Shown: positions 24,402 to 33,803 of the stretch, piece after piece | How positions within the stretch are numbered: position 1 is the first letter of the stretch | Layout of the letters: every line of letters starts with the position of its first letter | Assembly: GCA_021827495.1 (NCBI GenBank) | Contig: JAKAVN010000002.1 | Location: 32,861-81,549 of the forward strand | Source: Deltaproteobacteria bacterium | GTDB lineage: Bacteria > Desulfobacterota > Binatia > Binatales > Binataceae | Direction of reading: 5' to 3' | Length of the DNA: 48,689 nt | The notes under the pieces: generated by a model | Databases searched by the model: none | Told to the model about the DNA's origin: nothing | The model's input: the letters and a program-made list of their open reading frames with translations, nothing else | Translations under genes and position numbers: made by a program

Positions 24402-26078
24402 ATGAAAGACCTGATCGTATCCATCCTCAACGCCGCCATCGAGCGCTCGCGCGCCGCCGGGCAACTCGCGACCGCGCCGCCCGCCGCCGCGAGTGTCGAG
24501 GCGCCCAAGGACCCGGCCCACGGCGACGCGGCGAGCAATGTCGCGCTGGTGATGGCGCGGGGCGAGAAGAAGCCGCCGCGCGCAATCGCCGAGATCATCC
24601 GCGCGCGCCTGGAACTCCCGCCCGAGGTTGCGGAGGCCGCCGTGGCCGGCGCGGGGTTTATCAATTTCCGGATGGCGCCCGCGTTCTGGCACGGCGAACT
24701 GCGCCGCGCCGCCGCCGAGGGCGAGCGCTTCTGGCGCCCGCAGATCGGCGCCGCCCGCAAGGTGCAGGTCGAGTTCCTCTCGGCCAATCCCACCGGGCCG
24801 CTCACCGTCGGCCACGGGCGCAACGCCGTGCTCGGCGACACGCTCGCCCGGATGCACGAGGCAACCGGCTTCGCCGTCACGCGCGAGTACTATTTCAACA
24901 ACGGCGGGCGGCAGATGAAACTACTCGGCGAATCGGTGCGCGCGCGCTACCTTGAAGAGCTCGGCCGCCCCGCGGCGATGCCCGAGGACGGTTACCAGGG
25001 CGAATACATCCGCGATATCGCGCGCGCGATGGTCCAGCGCCACGGCGAGGCGCTGGCCGATGCGGCTGGCGAGTCGAAAACTCTGGAAATTTTCCGCGCG
25101 GCGGCCGAGGAAGCGATCTTCGCCGACATCCGCCGCACCTGCGAGCGCCTCGGAATCCGCTTCGACGTCTACACCAACGAACTCGATCTCATCCGCGGCG
25201 GCCAGGTCGACGCGGTAATCGAGGGGCTACGCGCGCGCGGCCTGATAGCTGAGTACGACGGCGCGCTGTGGCTCAAGGGCGAACCGCTCGGGCTGCCCAA
25301 GGATCGCGTGCTGGTGCGTTCGGGGCCGGGGCGCGAGCCGACCTACCGCACGCCCGACATCGCCTATCATATCGAGAAGCTGCGCCGCGGCTTCGACAGC
25401 GTGATCGACGTTTTCGGCGCCGACCATATTGCCGAACACCAGGGCGTGCTGGCGGCGGTCAAGGCGCTGGGCCACGACGTCGCGCCGATTCACGCGATCA
25501 TCTACCAGTTCGTGACGCTCACGCGCGGCGGCGAGAAGGTCAAGATGTCGACCCGCAAGGCGACTTACGTCACGCTCGACCAACTGGTCGACGAGGTCGG
25601 CGCCGACGTGGTGCGGTTCTTTTTCCTGTTTCGCAAGCATGACAGCCATCTCGACTTCGATCTCGACCTGGCCAAACGCCAGGCGCCCGAGAACCCGGTC
25701 TTTTACGTGCAGTACGCGCACGCCCGTCTGGCCAGCGTCTTTCGCGAGGCGGAAAAGAAGGGGATGGGCCTGCCCGCGGACAGATCCTTGATCGATCTCG
25801 CGCCGCTTTCAGAGGAGGAGATCGGTCTTGCGCGCAAGCTTATCGGCCTGCCCGGCGTGGTGCGCGGCGCGGTCGAGAGCCTCGAGCCGCATCGCGTGCC
25901 CTTCTACCTGCTGGAGCTGGCGGGCGATTTTCACCGCTACTACAACAAGCCGTCGAATCGTATAATCAGCGAGCAACGCGAACTGAGCCTCGCGCGGCTG
26001 TTCCTGGCGCGGGTGCTGATGGAGGGAATCACGAGCGGGCTCGGCCTGCTGGGCGTGAGCGCCCCTGATCGAATGTGA
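24402..26078 (+). CDS. argS: Arginine--tRNA ligase
   Basis: This 558-residue class I synthetase attaches arginine to tRNA-Arg. The N-terminal additional domain (about 1-100) includes PKDPAHGDAASNVALVMARG. The nucleotide-binding HIGH-type motif is in ANPTGPLTVGHGRNAVLGD near residue 127. The YFNNGGRQMKLLGESV loop follows, and the KMSKS-like loop is EKVKMSTRKATYVTL near residue 378. The C-terminal DALR anticodon domain ends with LGLLGVSAPDRM, as ArgS proteins do. The length is normal. A SPOR-domain gene follows after 34 bases and is probably co-transcribed. This is a core gene and the call is secure. Confidence 0.95.
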   Translation: MKDLIVSILNAAIERSRAAGQLATAPPAAASVEAPKDPAHGDAASNVALVMARGEKKPPRAIAEIIRARLELPPEVAEAAVAGAGFINFRMAPAFWHGELRRAAAEGERFWRPQIGAARKVQVEFLSANPTGPLTVGHGRNAVLGDTLARMHEATGFAVTREYYFNNGGRQMKLLGESVRARYLEELGRPAAMPEDGYQGEYIRDIARAMVQRHGEALADAAGESKTLEIFRAAAEEAIFADIRRTCERLGIRFDVYTNELDLIRGGQVDAVIEGLRARGLIAEYDGALWLKGEPLGLPKDRVLVRSGPGREPTYRTPDIAYHIEKLRRGFDSVIDVFGADHIAEHQGVLAAVKALGHDVAPIHAIIYQFVTLTRGGEKVKMSTRKATYVTLDQLVDEVGADVVRFFFLFRKHDSHLDFDLDLAKRQAPENPVFYVQYAHARLASVFREAEKKGMGLPADRSLIDLAPLSEEEIGLARKLIGLPGVVRGAVESLEPHRVPFYLLELAGDFHRYYNKPSNRIISEQRELSLARLFLARVLMEGITSGLGLLGVSAPDRM

Positions 26079-26112
26079 GCCAGGTGAGCTCGAGTGGATG
26101 TGAGTAAGACGC

Positions 26113-26895
26113 ATGCGTTTTGAAATCGGACCGGGTGGAGGATTCGTCGTCCTGGTGGGACTGCTGGGGCTGTCGGCCGCGGTGTTTTTCCTGGGAATGA
26201 TTTCCGGGCGCGAGCTGGCGCAGAGCGAGCAGGGGCAAAGCCAGCTCGCGAGCGTCTATCCGATGCCGGCCGGCGCGCCCGCTCCGCCGCCGCCGCAAGC
26301 CGCCGCCACGCCGAAGCCGCCGCAGCATGCGGCGGCCGCCTCGGAGAATCTCCCGCCCGCGGCGTTGCCCAAGCCGCCGTCTGGGCACCATGCGCCGCCG
26401 CGTCCAGCATTGGCGAGCGTCCCGCCGCCGCATCGTGAAGCGCCAGTAGCCGCGGCCCCGGCGCCGGGCGCTGAGTCCTCGGCTCCGCCGCAGGAGGCGA
26501 GCACCGGCGCGGAGGAGGGCGCGGCCAGTGCTCCGGCGCCGCCTGCCGAGACTCGCCGCAGCGGATACAACATCGTGATCGACGCCGCGATGGACCGTAC
26601 GGCGGCGAATCGGATGGCGTCGCGGCTGCTCGCGCTCAGCTATACCTCGCATATCGTGCCGAGCCAGATTAACGGCCAGACTTGGTACCGAGTGCAGGTC
26701 GGACCATATCCGACCCAGGACGACGCGCGCGCGGCGCAGGCACAGTTGCGCGCGGCCTACACCGCCCGCTACGTCAACGGTGCGCGCGCAGGGGCTCCTG
26801 GCGCAGGCGCTGCGGGCACGGGCTCCACTAACCCTGGGACCAGCGATAGCGGTTCGGGTGACAGCGGCGGCGGAGCCTCCGCGCCGTCGGATTGA
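26113..26895 (+). CDS. SPOR-domain cell-envelope protein
   Basis: This 260-residue protein has a cytoplasmic N-terminus of about 10 residues and one membrane helix (FVVLVGLLGLSAAVFFLGMI). A long Pro/Ala-rich periplasmic linker (about 50-150) follows, then a SPOR domain (about 150-225) recognised by YNIVIDAAMDRTAANRMASR and WYRVQVGPYPTQDDARAAQA. The final 30 residues are a Gly/Ser/Thr tail. SPOR domains bind denuded glycan strands of septal peptidoglycan and place proteins at the division site. The same argS-SPOR order is common in deltaproteobacterial-type genomes. Its stop codon lies inside the -35 box proposed for the trp leader. Confidence 0.87.
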   Translation: MRFEIGPGGGFVVLVGLLGLSAAVFFLGMISGRELAQSEQGQSQLASVYPMPAGAPAPPPPQAAATPKPPQHAAAASENLPPAALPKPPSGHHAPPRPALASVPPPHREAPVAAAPAPGAESSAPPQEASTGAEEGAASAPAPPAETRRSGYNIVIDAAMDRTAANRMASRLLALSYTSHIVPSQINGQTWYRVQVGPYPTQDDARAAQAQLRAAYTARYVNGARAGAPGAGAAGTGSTNPGTSDSGSGDSGGGASAPSD

Positions 26896-26920
26896 CAAGC
26901 GGCGCGGCGGCTGGCTAACT
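26892..26920 (+). promoter_or_regulatory. Candidate promoter for the trp leader
   Basis: A perfect TTGACA lies at 26892-26897. A TA-containing box (GCTAAC at 26914-26919, 3 of 6 matches) follows after 16 bases. It sits just upstream of the Trp-rich leader peptide, so transcription would start near 26927. The -10 match is poor, so the call is tentative. The -35 overlaps the TGA of the SPOR gene. Confidence 0.35.
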
Positions 26921-26923
26921 GAA

Positions 26924-27013
26924 ATGAACGTGGAAGCGATGACCCTGAAGCTCGAGGCTGGATCGCGCCGGTGGTGGCATACCATCGCGCTCGCCTGCGC
27001 TCCGGGATCGTAA
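26924..27013 (+). CDS. trpL: trp operon leader peptide with tandem Trp codons
   Basis: The frame from ATG 26924 to TAA 27011-27013 encodes 29 residues ending GSRRWWHTIALACAPGS. The two adjacent Trp codons are at 26972-26977. A second in-frame ATG at 26939 would give 24 residues; GGAAG lies close before it, and the ribosome site of the first ATG is weak, so the start is not settled. The peptide is not expected to have a function of its own. Translation through the Trp codons senses charged tRNA-Trp. It precedes the terminator and trpE in the order expected for a transcription attenuator. Confidence 0.8.
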   Translation: MNVEAMTLKLEAGSRRWWHTIALACAPGS

Positions 27014-27078
27014 TTTAACGATCAGCAGGATTTTTGAAGGGGCCGCGGGCGAAAAAGTCCGGCGGCCCCTTTTCTTTT
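26955..27078 (+). promoter_or_regulatory. trp transcription attenuator (alternative hairpins)
   Basis: Three mutually exclusive pairings can be drawn. Hairpin 1:2 pairs 26965-26975 with 26981-26990 (10 pairs, one bulge, loop GGCAT), so the Trp codons lie in its 5' strand. It can be extended by 26955-26958 with 26993-26996. The antiterminator 2:3 pairs 26992-27003 with 27040-27051 (11 of 12 positions, including two G-U). The terminator 3:4 pairs 27038-27050 with 27057-27070 and is followed by a T-rich run. Thus a ribosome stalled at the Trp codons would block 1:2, free region 2 and allow 2:3, so trpE is read. With ample Trp, 3:4 forms and transcription stops. Confidence 0.8.
27038..27078 (+). 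terminator. Intrinsic terminator of the trp attenuator
   Basis: A GC-rich stem joins AGGGGCCGC (27038-27046) with GCGGCCCCT (27062-27070). Four further inner pairs (27047-27050 with 27057-27060) lie above a one-base bulge, with loop GAAAAA. It is followed by TTTTCTTTT (27070-27078). It lies 52 bases upstream of the trpE start and overlaps the antiterminator strand 3. Confidence 0.85.
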
Positions 27079-27129
27079 GGTGCTTCGGACTTCGGCGTGT
27101 GCGGTGCGAAGACGGTTTGGGAGAGAGCG

Positions 27130-28635
27130 ATGCTTAAGCCAAACGAGCGCGAGTTCGAGGCCTTGGTGGCACAGGGCTACAACCTGATCCCGGTCTGGCG
27201 CGAGATTGCCGCCGACCTCGAAACGCCGGTCAGCGCTTTCCTTAAGATCGCGCGCGGCGACTACGCCTTTTTGCTCGAGAGCGTGCAGGGAGGAGAGAAG
27301 TGGGGGCGCTACACCTTCCTCGGCTCGGAGCCCGCGATGGTGCTGCGCGGGCAGGGCCAGCGGATGGACCTCACGCGGCTGGGGCGCAGCGTCGAGGTGC
27401 GCTCGGTCAAGAGTCCGCTGGAGGGGTTGCGCGACGAGATGCGGCGCTTTCGGGCCTATCAGTCGCCCGAGCTGCCGCGCTTCTTCGGCGGCGCGGTCGG
27501 CTTCCTCGCCTACGACATCGTGCGCTACTTCGAGCGCCTGCCCACCCATGCGCACGACGAACTTGGCACGCCCGATCTCTACCTGATGCTCACTGACACG
27601 GTGCTGATCTTCGACAACGTGCGCCAGACGCTCAAAATCGTCGCTAACGTCGCGCTCGAGGATCATCCCTCGACGCGCGCCGCGTACCACGGCGCGGCGG
27701 CCAAAATCGACGAGCTGATCGCGCGCCTCGACGCTCCCGCCAAGGCGCCGCGGCTCGAAGGCGCGGCTAATTCCAACGGCAGCGCCAACCTCGTCTCCAA
27801 CCAGACCCGTGAAGGCTACATGGCGATGGTCGAAGCGGCCAAGGAGTACATCGCGGCCGGCGACGTGATCCAGGTGGTGCCCTCGCAGCGCTTCGAGGCC
27901 CCGCTCGGCACCCATCCGTTCAACCTCTACCGCAGCCTGCGCACGATTAATCCGTCGCCCTATATGTTCTACCTGCGGCTGGACGATCACACGCTGGTCG
28001 GCGCCTCGCCGGAGGTGATGGTGCGGGTCGAGGGGCGCGAAATCACGCTGCGGCCGATCGCCGGGACGCGCCCGCGCGGCGCGAGCGAGGCCGAGGACCG
28101 CGCGCTCGAGCGCGAACTGCTCGCCGATCCCAAGGAGCGCGCCGAGCACGTGATGCTGGTCGATCTGGGGCGCAACGACGTCGGCCGCGTCGCCGAGATC
28201 GGTTCGGTCGAGGTCACCGAGCTGATGACGGTCGAGCGCTACTCGCACGTGATGCATATCGTGTCCAACGTGCGCGGCCGGCTGCGCGACGGATGCGACG
28301 CCTACGACGCGTTCCGCGCCACCTTTCCGCAAGGCACCGTCTCGGGCGCGCCGAAAATCCGCGCGATGGAGATAATCGACGAACTCGAAACGGTGCGCCG
28401 CGGCGTTTACGCCGGCGCGGTCGGCTACTTCAGTTACACCGGCAACACCGACACCGCGATCGCGCTGCGCACCATCCTGGTCAAGAACGGCCGCGTCTAT
28501 ATCCAGGCCGGCGGCGGCGTGGTCGCCGACTCCGACCCGGCCGCCGAGTACGAGGAATCGGTCAACAAGGCGCGCGCGATGGTCCGGGCGCTCAGCGCGG
28601 CGCACGCCTTCGAGGCCGCCGGCGGGAGCAAGTAA
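27130..28635 (+). CDS. trpE: Anthranilate synthase component I
   Basis: This 501-residue enzyme makes anthranilate from chorismate, using ammonia from TrpG. The N-terminal region contains AFLLESVQGGEKWGRYTFLG, the LLES-type tryptophan feedback site. The chorismate-binding half carries IAGTRPRGASEAEDRALERE, LVDLGRNDVGRVAEIG, TFPQGTVSGAPKIRAMEIID and the ending GGGVVADSDPAAEYEESVNK. The frame stays open back to 27034, but ATG 27130 is chosen because the upstream part covers the terminator and because the GGGAGAG site lies just before it. It is the first gene of a seven-gene trp operon; trpG starts 3 bases after the stop. Expression is likely set by the attenuator upstream. Confidence 0.96.
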   Translation: MLKPNEREFEALVAQGYNLIPVWREIAADLETPVSAFLKIARGDYAFLLESVQGGEKWGRYTFLGSEPAMVLRGQGQRMDLTRLGRSVEVRSVKSPLEGLRDEMRRFRAYQSPELPRFFGGAVGFLAYDIVRYFERLPTHAHDELGTPDLYLMLTDTVLIFDNVRQTLKIVANVALEDHPSTRAAYHGAAAKIDELIARLDAPAKAPRLEGAANSNGSANLVSNQTREGYMAMVEAAKEYIAAGDVIQVVPSQRFEAPLGTHPFNLYRSLRTINPSPYMFYLRLDDHTLVGASPEVMVRVEGREITLRPIAGTRPRGASEAEDRALERELLADPKERAEHVMLVDLGRNDVGRVAEIGSVEVTELMTVERYSHVMHIVSNVRGRLRDGCDAYDAFRATFPQGTVSGAPKIRAMEIIDELETVRRGVYAGAVGYFSYTGNTDTAIALRTILVKNGRVYIQAGGGVVADSDPAAEYEESVNKARAMVRALSAAHAFEAAGGSK

Positions 28636-28638
28636 GCC

Positions 28639-29213
<575 letters not shown>

Positions 29214-29217
<4 letters not shown>

Positions 29218-30239
29218 GCGAACTACGCGACGCCTTCGCGGCGGTGCTCGCCGGCCGCTCGCTCGACGCCGCGGAGGCCGAGCGCGCAATGGGCGAGATC
29301 TTCGACCGCGAGCCCGCCGAGGCGCTGGTCGCGGGCTTCCTGGTCGCACTCAAGCTCAAGGGCGAGTCGGCCGCGGAGCTGGCCGGCGGGGCGCGCGCGA
29401 TGCGGGCGCGGGCGCGCACGCTCGATCTCAACGGCGGCAACGTGCTCGATACCGCTGGAACCGGCGGCGACGGCGCCGGCACCTTCAACATTTCGACCGG
29501 CGCGGCGCTGGTGGCGGCGGCGGCCGGCGTGCTGGTCGCCAAGCACGGCAACCGGGCGATCAGCGGACGGGTCGGCGCGGCCGACGTGCTCGAGCGCCTC
29601 GGGGTTAAGATCGACCTCGATCCCGAGGGTTTGCGGCGATGCCTTCGCGCCGCCGGATGCTGCTTCATCTTCGCCCCGGCGTACCATCCGGTGCTCGCCC
29701 GCCTGGCCGGGCTGCGGCGCGCGCTGGGCGTGCGCACCCTGTTCAACTTGATCGCGCCGCTGAGCAATCCGGCGCGCCCGCGCCGCCAGTTGCTCGGGGT
29801 CGCCGAGCCGCGGCTGGTGCGCCTGATGGCCGAGGCGCTGGCGGCGCTCGGCGTCGACCACGCGCTGGTGGTGCATGGCGAGGACGGGCTCGACGAGCTG
29901 TCGCTCGCGGCGCCGACACGGGTCGCCGAGGTCCGCGGCACGGCGATAAACGAGTTCGAGGTGCGGCCGCGCGAGCTGGGATTCGAGCCCGGCGAGGCGG
30001 CGGCGCTGATGGTGACCGGCGCGAAGCATGCGGCCGAGGTCCTGCGCCGCACGCTTGCGGGTGAGGATGGGCCGGCGCAAGATGTGCTCGCGCTCAATGC
30101 CGCTGCGGCGATTTACGCCGGCGGCCGCGCGGCCTCGCTCGCGGAGGGCGCCGCGATGGCGCGTGAGATTCTCGCCGCGGGCCGGGCGCTCGAGGTGGTC
30201 GAGCGGATGCGCCGGGCGAGCCACGGAGAGACATCGTGA
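29214..30239 (+). CDS. trpD: Anthranilate phosphoribosyltransferase
   Basis: This 341-residue enzyme transfers phosphoribose from PRPP to anthranilate. The PRPP/Mg site is the glycine-rich [20 protein letters not shown] near residue 80. The neighbouring [20 protein letters not shown] and the second Mg motif region [14 protein letters not shown] fit the family. GTG 29214 overlaps the trpG stop by 4 bases (GTGA), and the same overlap links its own stop to trpC, so the three proteins are probably made in coupled fashion. The gene has an Ala/Arg-rich composition like its neighbours. Confidence 0.95.
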
Positions 30240-31090
30240 GTTCAAGCTTCGCTTCAGGTGTGGCGCCGGCTTCGATCCTCGAGCGGATCTTCGCCGCCAA
30301 GCGCGCCGAGCTCGAAGCGGAGCGCGCCATCACGCCGCTCGAAGAGATTCGCGAGGCCGCACGGCGAGCGCCCGCGCCGCGCGATTTCCTCGCCGCGCTG
30401 CGCGCGCACCGTCCCGCGATCATCGCGGAAATCAAGCGCGCCTCGCCGAGCAAGGGTGATATCCTGCCCGGGCTCGACCCGGCCGCGCTGGCGCGCGATT
30501 ACGCGGTCTCAGGCGCCGCCGCGATCTCGGTGCTGACTGATCGTCACTTTAAAGGCTCACTTGAAGATTTGCGGATGGTGCGCGCGGCCGTCAATCGGCC
30601 GCTGTTGCGCAAGGATTTCATCTTTGACTCCTACCAGCTTCACCAGGCGCGCGTGGCCGGCGCCGACTGTATCCTGCTGATCGCGGCGATGCTGAAGGAG
30701 GCTGATTTGCACGCGTTGTACGCGGCTGCGCGCGAGCTTGGCCTTCAAGTCTTGGTTGAAGTTCATGACGAGGATGAATTGCGCGCCGCCGGACGCGCCG
30801 GCGCCGAAATCGTCGGGATCAATAACCGCGACCTGCACACCTTCATCACCGACCTCGCGCTCAGCGAGCGGCTGCTACAGGGCTACCGCGGCGCGGCGCT
30901 GATCGTCTCGGAGAGCGGAATCGACACGCCCGAAGACCTCCGCCGGCTTGACCGCGCCGGCGCCCGCGCCTTTCTTATCGGCGAGAGCTTGCTGCGCGGA
31001 GGCCATCCGCGCCAAAAGCTCGAAGCGCTCTGTGCGGCGCTGCCGGACCCGGCGTCCACAGCATGCGATCCGCCGCGGCGCGCAGGGTAG
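30236..31090 (+). CDS. trpC: Indole-3-glycerol phosphate synthase
   Basis: This 284-residue TIM-barrel enzyme cyclises carboxyphenylamino-deoxyribulose phosphate to indole glycerol phosphate. Signature segments are ILERIFAAKRAELEAER, then AEIKRASPSKGDI, ISVLTDRHFKGSLEDL, PLLRKDFIFDSYQLHQARVA, EIVGINNRDLHTF and LIVSESGI. The catalytic Lys and Glu residues lie in these stretches. The last 15 residues are Pro/Arg-rich (PASTACDPPRRAG) and longer than usual. GTG 30236 is chosen because it overlaps the trpD stop (GTGA). trpF starts 7 bases after the stop and is a separate gene here, unlike the fused enzyme of enteric bacteria. Confidence 0.95.
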   Translation: MSSSFASGVAPASILERIFAAKRAELEAERAITPLEEIREAARRAPAPRDFLAALRAHRPAIIAEIKRASPSKGDILPGLDPAALARDYAVSGAAAISVLTDRHFKGSLEDLRMVRAAVNRPLLRKDFIFDSYQLHQARVAGADCILLIAAMLKEADLHALYAAARELGLQVLVEVHDEDELRAAGRAGAEIVGINNRDLHTFITDLALSERLLQGYRGAALIVSESGIDTPEDLRRLDRAGARAFLIGESLLRGGHPRQKLEALCAALPDPASTACDPPRRAG

Positions 31091-31097
31091 GCCGTCG

Positions 31098-31781
31098 ATG
31101 GCGATGCGGATAAAGGTCTGTGGCATCACCCGATGCGAGGACGCCGAGCTGGCCGTGAGCCTCGGCGCCGGCTTTATTGGGCTCAACTTCTATCCGCCAA
31201 GCCCGCGTTGCCTGACGATCGAACGGGCGGCGGCGATTGCGCGCGCGGTCAAGGGACGTGCGCTGCTGGTGGGCGTCTTCGTCAACTCCGATCGCGCCTA
31301 TGTGAAGGAACGCCTCGAGTCGCTGGATCTCGACCTGCTTCAGTTTCACGGCGACGAGGATGACGCTGCGCTGGAAGGCTGGCCGGTGGCGGTGATTCGC
31401 GCGCTCCGCCTGCGCTCCGACGCGGTGCTTGACGCGATCCAGATCGACCGCATCAAGGCCGACTACGTTTTGATCGACACGCTTCAGCCGCGGCTTTTCG
31501 GCGGCACCGGCCAGGCGCGCCGGCTCGACACGCTGCGCGTGCTGGACCTAAGCCGAGTCTTCGTCTCGGGCGGTCTTAGACCGGATAATGTGGCCGCGGC
31601 CGCTGCGTTCGAGCCCTATGCGCTCGACGTCGCCAGCGGTGTCGAGTCGGCGCCGGGTATCAAGGACCCGGACAAACTCAGGAGCTTCATCGTGAATGCC
31701 AACAAATCCCTTCGGACAAGCGAACGACCCCTGCGCGCCAGTGCGGGGCCTTCCCACGCCAATGCAAAGCCTTCCCGATAA
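31098..31781 (+). CDS. trpF: Phosphoribosylanthranilate isomerase
   Basis: This 227-residue TIM barrel catalyses the Amadori rearrangement before TrpC. It starts [20 protein letters not shown] (catalytic Cys in KVCGIT), and carries [38 protein letters not shown] (catalytic Asp) and [15 protein letters not shown], then [20 protein letters not shown] 31098 is chosen over earlier in-frame starts that would lie in trpC. After the normal family end near KLRSFI, the frame continues for about 30 low-complexity residues ([20 protein letters not shown]) that overlap the beginning of trpB, so the tail is probably an annotation-level extension of an overlap rather than a functional part. Confidence 0.93.
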   Translation: MAMRIKVCGITRCEDAELAVSLGAGFIGLNFYPPSPRCLTIERAAAIARAVKGRALLVGVFVNSDRAYVKERLESLDLDLLQFHGDEDDAALEGWPVAVIRALRLRSDAVLDAIQIDRIKADYVLIDTLQPRLFGGTGQARRLDTLRVLDLSRVFVSGGLRPDNVAAAAAFEPYALDVASGVESAPGIKDPDKLRSFIVNANKSLRTSERPLRASAGPSHANAKPSR

Positions 31782-32955
31782 GCGCGGACGTTTCGGCCAA
31801 TTCGGCGGCCGCTACGTCGCGGAGACGCTGATGCCGGCGCTGGCCGAGCTCGAACGGGAGTACCGCGCGGCGCGGCGCGACCCGGCCTTCCGCGCCGAGC
31901 TCGAGCGCTATTCGCGCGAGTACGTCGGCCGCCCGACGCCGCTTTACTTCGCCGCCAACCTGACCGCCAGGCTGGGCGGCGCGAAAATCTACATCAAGCG
32001 CGAAGACCTCTGTCATACCGGCGCGCACAAGGTGAACAACACGCTCGGCCAGGCGCTGCTCGCGGTGCGGATGGGCAAGGTGCGGATTACCGCCGAAACC
32101 GGCGCCGGACAGCATGGCGTGGCGACGGCGACGATGGCGGCGCTGTTGCGGCGCGAGTGCGAGGTCTTCATGGGCAGCGTCGACGTTGAGCGCCAGTCGC
32201 TCAACGTCTTTCGCATGAAGCTGCTCGGGGCCAAGGTCACCGCCGTCGACGCCGGCAGCCGCAGCCTCAAGGACGCGCTCAACGAGGCGCTGCGCGACTG
32301 GATCGGCACCGTCGCCAATACCTACTACCTCATCGGCACCGCCGCCGGACCGCATCCGTATCCGATGATCGTGCGCGATTTTCAGTCGGTGATTGGGCGC
32401 GAGACGCGCCGCCAAATTCTCAAGCACGAAAGGCGGCTGCCCGACGCGCTGGTCGCCTGTGTCAACGGCGGCTCCAACGCGATCGGGTTGTTTTATCCGT
32501 TCATCCGGGACAAGGACGTGCGCATGTACGGGGTCGAGGCGGGAGGACTGGGGCTGAACGGCGCCGCGCACGCGGCGACGCTCAGCGCCGGCAGCGTTGG
32601 CGTGCTGCACGGCAATCGCACCTACCTGTTGCAGGACGAACTCGGCCAGATTCGCGAGACTCATTCGATTGCCGCGGGACTCGATTATCCCGGCGTCGGC
32701 CCGGAGCTCGCATGGCTCAAGGACACCGACCGCGCCGAATACACCGCGGTCACCGACGCCGAGGCGCTCGAGGGCTTGCGCCTGCTCTCCGAGTGCGAGG
32801 GCATCATCCCGGCGCTGGAGAGCGCGCATGCGGTCGCCTACGCGGCGCGGCTTGCGCCAACGATGGCGAAGGACCGCGTCATGATCGTCAATCTCTCGGG
32901 ACGCGGCGACAAGGACATGCAGACCGTGGCGCGCGCGCTGGGGGTGACGCTGTGA
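31696..32955 (+). CDS. trpB: Tryptophan synthase beta chain
   Basis: This 419-residue PLP enzyme joins indole and serine. The PLP lysine is in [19 protein letters not shown] near residue 112. The catalytic region is [18 protein letters not shown], the PLP-phosphate loop is [17 protein letters not shown], and the C-terminal SGRGDKD closes the site. This is the TrpB1 type that works with TrpA. ATG 31696 has an AGGAG element about 12 bases upstream. The conserved family start ([19 protein letters not shown]) is near the ATG at 31762, so translation may start there instead. Either choice overlaps trpF out of frame, by 86 or 20 bases. The stop overlaps trpA by 4 bases (GTGA). Confidence 0.95.
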   Translation: MPTNPFGQANDPCAPVRGLPTPMQSLPDKRGRFGQFGGRYVAETLMPALAELEREYRAARRDPAFRAELERYSREYVGRPTPLYFAANLTARLGGAKIYIKREDLCHTGAHKVNNTLGQALLAVRMGKVRITAETGAGQHGVATATMAALLRRECEVFMGSVDVERQSLNVFRMKLLGAKVTAVDAGSRSLKDALNEALRDWIGTVANTYYLIGTAAGPHPYPMIVRDFQSVIGRETRRQILKHERRLPDALVACVNGGSNAIGLFYPFIRDKDVRMYGVEAGGLGLNGAAHAATLSAGSVGVLHGNRTYLLQDELGQIRETHSIAAGLDYPGVGPELAWLKDTDRAEYTAVTDAEALEGLRLLSECEGIIPALESAHAVAYAARLAPTMAKDRVMIVNLSGRGDKDMQTVARALGVTL

Positions 32956-33800
32956 GCGGACGCACGATGCCGAACAAGGCGGCGGGACGAATCGAAAGGA
33001 AATTCGCCGAGCTGCGCGCGCGCGGCGAAGCGGCGCTGATTCCGTTTATCGTGGCCGGCGACCCCAACCTCGAGGCGACGCGCGCCCTGGTGCTCGAATT
33101 GGCGGCGCGCGGCGCCGACCTGATCGAGCTGGGCGTGCCGTTTTCCGATCCGATGGCGGACGGGCCGGCCAATCAGCGCGCGCTCGCGCGCGGACTGGCC
33201 TCCGGTGCCTCGCTCGCCGCGATCCTCGCGATGGTGGGCGAGGTCCGGCGCCAGAGCCAGATTCCGATCGTGCTGTTCGGCTACTACAATCCGATCCTGC
33301 ACTACGGGTGCGAGCGGCTGTGCGCGGACGCCGCCCGCGCCGGCGTCGACGGCCTGCTCGCCGTCGACCTGCCGCCCGAAGAGGCGGCCGAGCTTGCGCG
33401 TCCGGCCCGCGCGCACGGCCTCGATATCATCTACCTGCTCGCGCCGACCACGCCGCTCGAGCGCGTGCGCACGATCGCGCGCGCGGGCCGCGGCTTTCTC
33501 TACTATGTCGCGGTGACCGGGGTGACCGGCGCGCGCGCCAGCCTCGCCGCCGGCCTCGAGACGCGCGTGCGCGCGCTGCGCGCGGTGACCGAGCTTCCAA
33601 TTGGCGTCGGCTTCGGCATCTCGACCCCGGAGCAGGCGGGCGAGGTCGCCGGATACGCCGACGCGGTAGTGGTCGGCAGCGCGCTCTCGTTGATAATCGA
33701 GCGCGAGGGCGCGGCGCAGCGGCTCCCGGCGGCAGTGGGCGAACTGGTGGGTGCGATGAAGCACGCGATGCGCGCGGCGCGCGCCACGGCGGGAGGCTGA
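32952..33800 (+). CDS. trpA: Tryptophan synthase alpha chain
   Basis: This 282-residue TIM barrel releases indole for TrpB. It contains [20 protein letters not shown], the catalytic acidic residues in [16 protein letters not shown] (Glu near residue 59), the loop [50 protein letters not shown] and the phosphate site [14 protein letters not shown] 32952 gives the GTGA overlap with trpB seen at three other junctions here. ATG 32967 is the alternative and would shorten the protein by 5 residues. accD begins 3 bases after the stop, so the operon continues beyond trp. Confidence 0.95.
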   Translation: MSGRTMPNKAAGRIERKFAELRARGEAALIPFIVAGDPNLEATRALVLELAARGADLIELGVPFSDPMADGPANQRALARGLASGASLAAILAMVGEVRRQSQIPIVLFGYYNPILHYGCERLCADAARAGVDGLLAVDLPPEEAAELARPARAHGLDIIYLLAPTTPLERVRTIARAGRGFLYYVAVTGVTGARASLAAGLETRVRALRAVTELPIGVGFGISTPEQAGEVAGYADAVVVGSALSLIIEREGAAQRLPAAVGELVGAMKHAMRAARATAGG

Positions 33801-33803
33801 GCG

